Source: Parahaliea mediterranea (GTDB taxonomy: Bacteria > Pseudomonadota > Gammaproteobacteria > Pseudomonadales > Halieaceae). From it: a stretch of 64,000 bases of DNA. The translations under genes and the position numbers were made by a program. Position 1 is the stretch's first letter. Every line of letters begins with the position of its first letter. The stretch is taken from positions 54,484 through 118,483 of the forward strand of contig NZ_JAFKCZ010000015.1 of NCBI RefSeq assembly GCF_017255185.1, written 5' to 3'. The notes beneath the pieces were generated by a model. It was not told the origin of the DNA. It saw only the letters and a program-made list of their open reading frames with translations, and did no database searches. Positions 42,959 through 50,699 of the stretch are shown here, piece after piece.

Positions 42959-45900
42959 ATGAAACTCACGCTGGGCAAATTCAGCATCACCATTCGCATG
43001 ACCGTGGTGCTGATATTCATGCTGGCCACCATGTTTACCGCGGTCCTCGCCATTGGGCTCCAGTATTACTTCAGCCGCAATCTGGCCAGGGAAGTCACAC
43101 AGGAGGCATTTACCCTTGCCGCATCGGGAATCGCGGCGGAGCTGGCGAGCTTCGCGGCAAGCAACGCCAGTGCGGTATCCCTGCTCGCAGACAACCCCAC
43201 CCTGTTCGAGTCCGGAGACGAGCGGGCGGTATTGCAGGCCTTCGCCGAAGTGCTCGCGGTCAATCCACTACTCTACGGGGCCTATGTGGGTAAAAGCGAC
43301 GGCAGCCTGCTGGAACTGGTCAACCTCGACAGCAGCGTGAGCGTGCGCGATGTCCACGCCGCGGCACCGGATGACAAATGGCTGGTAATAAGCACCCATC
43401 GCGGAAACAGTAGCTCTGTTCGTCGCTTTCGCTACTTAGATCAGGACTTCAAACTGCGTGCCAGCCGCGAAGAGGCCACAGCCTACGATGTAAGAAGCAG
43501 GCATTGGTATCTCAGTGCTATGGCCAGTGCCGGATTACAGCACTCCGATGTCTACCTGTTCGATCAACTCGGTGTCCCTGGCAGTACCCTATCACGGCGG
43601 GTACGCGACACTACTTCCGTGGTGGCCGTCGACTATACGCTCAGTGGCGTCTCGCGGTGGCTGCGGGAACAGGCGCGAGCACACGGTGGCGATATCTACA
43701 TCTTCCACCCGGGTGGCATGGTGGCCGCGGCCTCCACACAACACTCCCGGGTGAACGACCGCCCCGTCGCCGAGCGCTTGCCACTCAATGCCACGGAGCG
43801 AGCCCTGGTGGCCGCCCACTCCCCTCTCAAGGTATCCAATGAGCTGGACTGGCCGCCCTTTGACTACGCCCTGAGTGGTCGCCCCCGGGGTTACTCCATC
43901 GACGTACTCCGACTCGTCGGCGATATGACCGGCCTGGAACTGGAATTCGTGAACGGGTTTACCTGGCCGGAGCTGGTACAGCGTTTCCGGGCCGGGGATA
44001 TCGACCTGCTGCACTCGGTATTACTGACGGAATCGAACGCCCACTGGGGCGCTGCCAGCGAGGCCTACTTCCGGCTGCCCTATGCCGTGGTGACCCTGCC
44101 CGGCGCCGACCCGGTCCGAAACCTGAAGGACCTCGGGGTAATGCAGCTGGCCATCCCCGCCGGCTGGTCGGTAGCGCTCCTGGTCCGCCGGCGCTTCCCC
44201 GACGTAGAAGTTATCGAGGTCGACAACAGCCTTGCCGCCCTGCGCGCCGTCCACGACGGCGAGGTTGCGGCAGCCCTGGATAACGAGGCCATCTTTCGCT
44301 ACATCGAACACCACTACTTCCTCGACGGATACCAGTATCACAGCGGAGTTTCCCTCGGCGACGGGCCGGTCCCGGACAAGCTTCACATCCTGGTACAGCC
44401 GTCCCGGCAAGACCTGCTCCCCCTTATCAACAGGGCCATCGGAGCCATCACACCGAACATGCGCGACTCGCTCCGGCAACGATGGCTCGAGCACGCGGTC
44501 ACCAGAAATCCGGAGCACGCCGGCGTGGTCCCCCACAATGCCATGATCACGATCGCCGGTACGCCGGAACGACAGGGCAAACTGGTGGAGGTCACGCACG
44601 GGGGAAAGCCGCATTTCGTGTTTGTCACGCCCACCGCCGATCATGGCGACGCGTTGCTGTTCGGTGTGCTGGTCCCCAAAGCCACTGTTTTCGCCCCCTA
44701 CCTGGAGAAAGTACGGCTGTCTATCTGGCTGACCGGCGGTGCCATGTTCGCCCTGCTGCCACTGTGCTGGGTTTTCGCCTCACCCATCGTGACGCCAATA
44801 AAGGAACTGGTCGGGGAAAACGACAAGATCCGGCTGCGCGACTACAACCAGGTAAATCGAATCCGCTCCCGGGCCAGGGAGATCGACGAACTGTCCGAGT
44901 CGATGGTGCACATGGTGCACGCCATCCAGGCCCACGAACAGGCCCAGCGCGAGCTGATGGACGCCTTCATCCGCCTCATCGCCCAGGCCATCGACGACAA
45001 GTCCCCCTACACCGGTGGTCACTGCGAACGCGTGCCCGAACTGGCGTTGATGCTCGCCGAGCAGGCCTCCGACAGCGACCACCCCGCGTTCCACGATTTC
45101 CGCCTGGACGGCAAGGAGCAGTGGCGCGAGTTCCGCATCGCCGCCTGGCTTCACGACTGCGGCAAGATCACCACGCCAGAGCATGTGGTCGACAAGGGCA
45201 GCAAGCTGGAGACCATCTACAACCGCATCCACGAGATACGCACCCGCTTCGAGGTGCTGTGGCGGGACGCCGAGATCCGCTATCTTCGGCAGTGCCAGGC
45301 CGACCCGGAGGCCGAGCCGCGCCACCGGCAGGCGCTCGAGCAGCAGCGAGCGCGGCTGCGAGACGACTTCGCCTTTGTCGCCGAATGCAATGTCGGCGGC
45401 GAGTACCTGGGCCCCGAGAAACAGCAGCGCCTGCGGGAGATCGCCGGGATCACCTGGCAGCGCCATTTCGACGACCGCGTCGGCCTGTCGCCGGTGGAGG
45501 AACTGCGCCAGGACGGCGGCAGCGCGCCTCTACCGGCCACCGAGCACTTGCTGGCGGACAAGCCCGAACACATCATCCCCCGCACCCGCTCCACCGACTA
45601 TCCGCCGGAATACGGTATCGACATGGACATACCGGAGCACCTCTACAACCAGGGCGAGATCTACAACCTGTCGATCTCCCGCGGCACCCTGACCGCGGAG
45701 GATCGCTTCAAGATCAACGAGCACATGATCAGTACCATCAAAATGCTGGAGAGCCTGCCCTTTCCGGATGAGCTGAAAAACGTGCCGCGCTACGCCTCCA
45801 CCCACCACGAGACCATGAAGGGCACCGGTTACCCACGCAAGCTGCCCGGCGCCGAGCTCAGCATCCCCGAGCGACTGCTGGCGGTGGCGGACGTGTTCGA

Positions 45901-46117
45901 GGCGCTGACCGCGGCCGATCGCCCCTACAAGAAGGCCAAGCCGGTAAGCGTGGCGGTGGATATCCTGTTCCGGATGGTGGAGGACAATCATATCGACCGC
46001 GACAGCTTCGAACTGTTTGTGCGCGAGAAAGTCTACCTGCGGTATGCCGAGCGCTATCTCGCGGCGGAACAGATCGACAGCGTCGACGAGGAGAAGTATC
46101 TTTCCCGTGCACAGTAA
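42959..46117 (+). CDS. transmembrane Cache/SBP_bac_3 sensor with HD-GYP output domain (copy 1)
   Basis: This is a 1052-residue putative c-di-GMP phosphodiesterase receptor. TM1 is at ~12-33. A periplasmic dCache module (~35-270) appears to be interrupted by a family-3 solute-binding domain (~285-510; LKVSNELDWPPFDY, GYSIDVLRLVGDMTGL) and resumes to ~575 (LLFGVLVPK). TM2 is at 587-608, followed by HAMP (~610-660) and HD-GYP. HD is at 732-733 (LHDCGKITTPEH), HHE at 949-951, and GTGYP with GYP at 957-959. HD and GYP are ~225 residues apart against ~65 in typical proteins, so a ~155-residue insert sits inside the catalytic domain. Catalytic residues look intact. GGAG precedes the ATG. Its 3' ~1.2 kb is almost identical to the next gene. 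Confidence 0.87.
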   Translation: MKLTLGKFSITIRMTVVLIFMLATMFTAVLAIGLQYYFSRNLAREVTQEAFTLAASGIAAELASFAASNASAVSLLADNPTLFESGDERAVLQAFAEVLAVNPLLYGAYVGKSDGSLLELVNLDSSVSVRDVHAAAPDDKWLVISTHRGNSSSVRRFRYLDQDFKLRASREEATAYDVRSRHWYLSAMASAGLQHSDVYLFDQLGVPGSTLSRRVRDTTSVVAVDYTLSGVSRWLREQARAHGGDIYIFHPGGMVAAASTQHSRVNDRPVAERLPLNATERALVAAHSPLKVSNELDWPPFDYALSGRPRGYSIDVLRLVGDMTGLELEFVNGFTWPELVQRFRAGDIDLLHSVLLTESNAHWGAASEAYFRLPYAVVTLPGADPVRNLKDLGVMQLAIPAGWSVALLVRRRFPDVEVIEVDNSLAALRAVHDGEVAAALDNEAIFRYIEHHYFLDGYQYHSGVSLGDGPVPDKLHILVQPSRQDLLPLINRAIGAITPNMRDSLRQRWLEHAVTRNPEHAGVVPHNAMITIAGTPERQGKLVEVTHGGKPHFVFVTPTADHGDALLFGVLVPKATVFAPYLEKVRLSIWLTGGAMFALLPLCWVFASPIVTPIKELVGENDKIRLRDYNQVNRIRSRAREIDELSESMVHMVHAIQAHEQAQRELMDAFIRLIAQAIDDKSPYTGGHCERVPELALMLAEQASDSDHPAFHDFRLDGKEQWREFRIAAWLHDCGKITTPEHVVDKGSKLETIYNRIHEIRTRFEVLWRDAEIRYLRQCQADPEAEPRHRQALEQQRARLRDDFAFVAECNVGGEYLGPEKQQRLREIAGITWQRHFDDRVGLSPVEELRQDGGSAPLPATEHLLADKPEHIIPRTRSTDYPPEYGIDMDIPEHLYNQGEIYNLSISRGTLTAEDRFKINEHMISTIKMLESLPFPDELKNVPRYASTHHETMKGTGYPRKLPGAELSIPERLLAVADVFEALTAADRPYKKAKPVSVAVDILFRMVEDNHIDRDSFELFVREKVYLRYAERYLAAEQIDSVDEEKYLSRAQ
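44891..46100 (+). repeat. ~1.2-kb near-identical segment, left copy (HD-GYP coding)
   Basis: It aligns without indels to 48071-49280 at a constant offset of 3180 bases. By eye I count only around a dozen mismatches, mostly silent. Immediately 5' (sensor halves) and 3' (last ~15 bases) the two genes differ strongly. Confidence 0.9.
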
Positions 46118-46156
46118 TAAAGATAAACCACAGCAATCCATGTCAATGGAGCCCCG

Positions 46157-49100
46157 ATGCGTGTAACCATCCGTGTAACCGTGGTATTTATTTTCCTCAT
46201 GGCCACCTTGCTGACCGCGGCGGTGGCCATTGGCTTGCAATATCACTTCGGCCAGGCCCTGGCCAAGTCGGCCGCAACGGACCTCTACGCCACCGCCGCC
46301 AGCGGCGTCACCCGACAATTCAACGCCGGCCTGGAGCGCACAGTGGGCGTGGTGCGACTACTGGCGAACAACACCTTGTTCACCGAGCCGGCGCGGCAAG
46401 CGCGCCAGCTGGAAATATTCCGCGACATCCTCAATGGCAACCCCCTGCTCTACGGCATTTACATCGGCCGCGGCGACGGCAGCTTCCTCGAGCTGATCAA
46501 CCTCGACAACAGCGAAATCGCGCGAGCACAGCTTCGCGCAACCCCGGATGACAAGTGGGTGGTGGTCCGGGCCGGAGAAAGCAATGGTTCCCGCCAACGT
46601 CATTTCACCTATCTCGACCGCGACATGAACGTGCGCGCGTCACGCAGCGAAAACACAACTTACGACGTCCGCTCAAGGGAGTGGTATTCACAAGCCCTGG
46701 CGAACGGGGGCACCTACATCAGCCCCCCCTACCTGTTCGCACAGCTGGGCCTGCCGGGGCAGACCACCTCCCGGCAAGTGGCAAACTCCGATGTGGTCAT
46801 CGCCGTGGATCGCACTCTGCACGCGCTCTCCGAGTTCCTCCGGGAGCAGCGCCTCTCCCCAGGGAGCGAGCTGTTCATTTACGACGGCAACGGCGACCTC
46901 GTGGCCTCCTCCGCCCATGAGAGGCAGCAGAGGGAACCGGTTCCGGTTCCCGCCCTGGATCTCAACATGGCGGAGAGGAATTTCGTCGACAGGCAACCGG
47001 TTCTCCGGGTGTCGAACGAAATGGACTGGCCGCCCTACGACTATGCCCTGCTGGGCGAGCCCAGGGGTTACTCGGTCGATATCATCAAGCTCATTGCTGA
47101 AATGACAGGCCTGCGGTTCCGCTTTGTCAACGGCCTGGAATGGTCGGAGCTGGTCAGCGAATTTCGCGGCGGCAATATCGACATACTGCAACCCATCGGT
47201 ATCACCGAGGAAAACCGCCATTGGGGTGAGGCTGTGGCCCCCTACGCCGAACTCCCCTTTGCGCTCGCGACACAACCAGGTCACCCCGCCATCACCTCCC
47301 TGGACCAGATGGCCGGCAAGCAGGTGGCCATCCCCAATGGCTGGGCGGTTATGGACGTCGTTCGCCGTCACTACCCCGATATAGAAATAGTAGTGACCGA
47401 CAGCCCCGCGGATTCCCTGCGCCGGGTGCTCAATGGAGAAGTCGACGCCACCCTGGATAACGAACCCATCCTGCGCTACGTACAGGAGCACTACTACCTG
47501 GGCAGTGTGAAATTCCACCGCGATGTCGACTTTGCCGGCCACGACATGCCAGATGACCTGCAAATGCTGGTGCAGCCAGGCAACAACGAACTGGCGGACC
47601 TGTTGGACAGGGCCGTGGCCGCCATCGGCCCGGAGCAGCGAGAAGCGCTCCGGAGGCACTGGCTGGACTGGGAGCAAACACGGGAGAGTATAGACGGCGG
47701 CACCGTTCCATCCGATACCCTGCTTGCGGCGACCCGCGACCCCGGCCTGCAGGGCAAGCTGCTATCCATACACCACCGGGAACAAGCCCACTTCGCCTAC
47801 AGCTCTCCGATCCTTGGCCTGGAAGGCGGGAACTGGTACCTGGGCGCACTCGTGCCCGAACAATCCGTGCTTGGCCCTTTCAGGGAAAAAGTCTGGCTCT
47901 CGGTATTGCTGACCTCCGTTCTGCTGCTGCTGATCCTGCCGCTATCCTGGCTATTTGCCGCTCCCATCGTCGAGCCGGTAAAAGCGCTGGCAAAGGAAAA
48001 CGACAAGGTGCGCCGCCGGGACTACGACCAGGTGACGCGACAGCCCTCCCGGGTCAAGGAAATCGACGAGTTGTCCGAGTCGATGGTGCACATGGTGCGC
48101 GCCATCCAGGCCCACGAACAGGCCCAGCGCGAGCTGATGGACGCCTTCATCCGCCTCATCGCCCAGGCCATCGACGACAAGTCCCCCTACACCGGTGGTC
48201 ACTGCGAACGCGTGCCCGAACTGGCGTTGATGCTCGCCGAGCAGGCCTCCGACAGCGATCACCCCGCGTTCCGCGAGTTCCGCCTGGACGGCAAGGAGCA
48301 GTGGCGCGAGTTTCGCATCGCCGCCTGGCTTCACGACTGCGGCAAGATCACCACGCCAGAGCATGTGGTCGACAAGGGCAGCAAGCTGGAGACCATCTAC
48401 AACCGCATCCACGAGATACGCACCCGCTTCGAGGTGCTGTGGCGGGACGCCGAGATCCGCTATCTTCGGCAGTGCCAGGCCGACCCGGAGGCCGAGCCGC
48501 GCCACCGGCAGGCGCTCGAGCAGCAGCGAGCGCGGCTGCGGGACGACTTCGCCTTTGTCGCCGAATGCAATGTCGGCGGCGAGTACCTGGGCCCCGAGAA
48601 ACAGCAGCGCCTGCGGGAGATCGCCGGGATCACCTGGCAGCGCCATTTCGACGACCGCGTCGGCCTGTCGCCGGTGGAGGAACTGCGCCAGGACGGCGGC
48701 AGCGCGCCTCTACCGGCCACCGAACACTTGCTGGCGGACAAGCCCGAACACATCATCCCCCGCACCCGCTCCACAGACTATCCGCCGGAATACGGTATCG
48801 ACATGGACATACCGGAGCACCTTTACAACCAGGGCGAGATCTACAACCTGTCGATCTCCCGCGGCACCCTGACCGCGGAGGATCGCTTCAAGATCAACGA
48901 GCACATGATCAGTACCATCAAAATGCTGGAGAGCCTGCCCTTTCCGGAGGAGCTGAAAAACGTGCCGCGCTACGCCTCCACCCACCACGAGACCATGAAG
49001 GGCACCGGTTACCCGCGCAAGCTGCCCGGCGCCGAGCTCAGCATCCCCGAGCGACTGCTGGCGGTGGCGGACGTGTTCGAGGCGCTGACCGCGGCCGATC

Positions 49101-49297
49101 GCCCCTACAAGAAGGCCAAGCCGGTAAGCGTGGCGGTGGATATCCTGTTCCGGATGGTGGAGGACAATCATATCGACCGCGACAGCTTCGAGCTGTTTGT
49201 GCGCGAGAAAGTCTACCTGCGGTATGCCGAGCGCTATCTCGCGGCGGAACAGATCGACAGCGTCGACGAGGAAAAGTATCTTCGTCGGGCGAGCTGA
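46157..49297 (+). CDS. transmembrane Cache/SBP_bac_3 sensor with HD-GYP output domain (copy 2)
   Basis: This 1046-residue paralogue lies 39 bases downstream of copy 1. It has the same architecture: TM1, dCache with nested SBP_bac_3 domain (LRVSNEMDWPPYDY, GYSVDIIKLIAEMTGL), TM2, HAMP, and HD-GYP with the same long insert (LHDCGKITTPEH ~725-736; KGTGYP). Sensor halves are clearly homologous but diverged (for example GRPRGYSIDVLRLV vs GEPRGYSVDIIKLI), whereas the HD-GYP halves are nearly identical in DNA. The two receptors therefore probably perceive different small molecules but share one output. GGAG lies six bases before the ATG; both genes are probably one operon. Confidence 0.87.
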   Translation: MRVTIRVTVVFIFLMATLLTAAVAIGLQYHFGQALAKSAATDLYATAASGVTRQFNAGLERTVGVVRLLANNTLFTEPARQARQLEIFRDILNGNPLLYGIYIGRGDGSFLELINLDNSEIARAQLRATPDDKWVVVRAGESNGSRQRHFTYLDRDMNVRASRSENTTYDVRSREWYSQALANGGTYISPPYLFAQLGLPGQTTSRQVANSDVVIAVDRTLHALSEFLREQRLSPGSELFIYDGNGDLVASSAHERQQREPVPVPALDLNMAERNFVDRQPVLRVSNEMDWPPYDYALLGEPRGYSVDIIKLIAEMTGLRFRFVNGLEWSELVSEFRGGNIDILQPIGITEENRHWGEAVAPYAELPFALATQPGHPAITSLDQMAGKQVAIPNGWAVMDVVRRHYPDIEIVVTDSPADSLRRVLNGEVDATLDNEPILRYVQEHYYLGSVKFHRDVDFAGHDMPDDLQMLVQPGNNELADLLDRAVAAIGPEQREALRRHWLDWEQTRESIDGGTVPSDTLLAATRDPGLQGKLLSIHHREQAHFAYSSPILGLEGGNWYLGALVPEQSVLGPFREKVWLSVLLTSVLLLLILPLSWLFAAPIVEPVKALAKENDKVRRRDYDQVTRQPSRVKEIDELSESMVHMVRAIQAHEQAQRELMDAFIRLIAQAIDDKSPYTGGHCERVPELALMLAEQASDSDHPAFREFRLDGKEQWREFRIAAWLHDCGKITTPEHVVDKGSKLETIYNRIHEIRTRFEVLWRDAEIRYLRQCQADPEAEPRHRQALEQQRARLRDDFAFVAECNVGGEYLGPEKQQRLREIAGITWQRHFDDRVGLSPVEELRQDGGSAPLPATEHLLADKPEHIIPRTRSTDYPPEYGIDMDIPEHLYNQGEIYNLSISRGTLTAEDRFKINEHMISTIKMLESLPFPEELKNVPRYASTHHETMKGTGYPRKLPGAELSIPERLLAVADVFEALTAADRPYKKAKPVSVAVDILFRMVEDNHIDRDSFELFVREKVYLRYAERYLAAEQIDSVDEEKYLRRAS
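48071..49280 (+). repeat. ~1.2-kb near-identical segment, right copy (HD-GYP coding)
   Basis: Partner of 44891-46100; see that entry. The junction with diverged sequence falls in the HAMP to HD-GYP linker. Confidence 0.9.
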
Positions 49298-49311
49298 GCG
49301 CGGCTCGGAAC

Positions 49312-50619
49312 TCAGGCCCGGGCGATTTCCCGCAGTCCCAGCAACAGGGCATCCAGGTCGGCGGTGGTGGTGAACAACGCCGGCGTGACCCGAACGCAGG
49401 CGCCTCCGGCAAGGCCGGTGCGGTGTACCGTGAACACCCCGTGACGCTCCAGCAAACGCCGGGCGATGGCGACATTGCCCTCGGTGGAACGCTCACCGTT
49501 CAGGCGGAAGGAAGCGATACCGGCGTGGTCGCCTGCGCCGTCCAGGGTAAGCACCTCGATACCCGGAATCTCGCTGGCCCGCTCCACCCAGTACCGGCGC
49601 AGGTAGGCCAGGCGCGCGGCTTTGTTGGCCGCGCCCACCTCTGCGTGGAACGCCAGCGCGTCAGGTACGCTGAGCAGGGCGGCGTAGTTCGATGTACCGG
49701 TGTGAATACGGGCGCGGATATCGTCTTGCGGAAGCCCCTGTTCACCGAGATAGGGGGCAATGGCATCCAGACGTTCGCGGCGAACGTACATGACCCCGAC
49801 GCCGATTGGCGCCCCCATCCACTTGTGCAGGTTAAATCCGACAAAATCCGCCTGCAAATCCGCTGCATTGAAGTCCATCTGGCCCCAGGAATGCGCTGCG
49901 TCCACAATGCAATCCACCTGGCGCTCCCGGGCCATTGCCACGATTTCGCGAATCGGCAACACCAAACCATGGCGATGGCTCAGGTGCGTCAGTAACAACA
50001 ATCGCACATCGGGATTGTCATCCAGGGCCTTGCGGTACACCTCGAGCAACTGTTCCCGGGACGCGCGTTCCGGCAGGTCAATGGTCTTGACGGTTGCGCC
50101 GCGGCGCTCGCGCAACCAGGCCATGGCCGACTGCATACTGTCGTAATCCACATCGGCAAACATGACGGCATCACCGGGTTCGAGCAGGCGATAGCCGCTG
50201 ATCAGGTTTTGCAGTACTTCGGTAGCGCCCCGGGCAAAGGCAATCTCGCCTTCCGACACGCCGAGCGTTTCCGCCACCTGGGCCCGAATGGGCTGCAGTT
50301 CGCCCCAGAACTGGCGACGGCTATAATAGGAGGCATCCCGGTTGACCCTGAAGGTGTGGCGCTGATAGGCCTCGAGCACGGGCTTGGACATCACGCCCCA
50401 GTTGCCATTTTCCAGCTGCACAAGCCCCTCGGGCAACCAGTACTGCTCTCGCACCGTTCGCCAGAAGGCTTCGTCGTTCGCGACAAGCCGCGACACGCTC
50501 TTTCCTCCCCCAACCGGACTTGCCGTCGCCAGACTCGCCAGCGTGGGCGAGGCCAGGGCGGCCAGCGAAATACCGGTGGCCCGACGCAACCACCGGCGCC
50601 TTCCCGCGTCGAAATCCAT
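49312..50619 (-). CDS. Tat-exported class V aminotransferase-fold PLP enzyme (isopenicillin N epimerase-like)
   Basis: This is a 435-residue protein. The N-terminus RRRWLRRATGISLAALASPTLA is a twin-arginine signal, so the folded cofactor-containing enzyme is sent to the periplasm. The catalytic part shows LENGNWGVMSKPVLEA, FARGATEVLQNLI, a PLP aspartate region IVDAAHSWGQMDF and the Schiff-base Lys in GFNLHKWMGAPIG. Class V members of this type act as epimerases, desulfurases or lyases; the substrate is not evident. It follows a TonB-dependent receptor by 80 bases on the same strand, which suggests processing of an imported or periplasmic amino compound. GGAAGGAA precedes the ATG. Confidence 0.87.
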   Translation of the reverse strand: MDFDAGRRRWLRRATGISLAALASPTLASLATASPVGGGKSVSRLVANDEAFWRTVREQYWLPEGLVQLENGNWGVMSKPVLEAYQRHTFRVNRDASYYSRRQFWGELQPIRAQVAETLGVSEGEIAFARGATEVLQNLISGYRLLEPGDAVMFADVDYDSMQSAMAWLRERRGATVKTIDLPERASREQLLEVYRKALDDNPDVRLLLLTHLSHRHGLVLPIREIVAMARERQVDCIVDAAHSWGQMDFNAADLQADFVGFNLHKWMGAPIGVGVMYVRRERLDAIAPYLGEQGLPQDDIRARIHTGTSNYAALLSVPDALAFHAEVGAANKAARLAYLRRYWVERASEIPGIEVLTLDGAGDHAGIASFRLNGERSTEGNVAIARRLLERHGVFTVHRTGLAGGACVRVTPALFTTTADLDALLLGLREIARA

Positions 50620-50699
50620 ACAGTTCCTTCCTTAAAAACAACATGGCCACCGCCCCAGGGGACGGTGGCCAACGGGTGCTACAACCCTACAATGACGGC

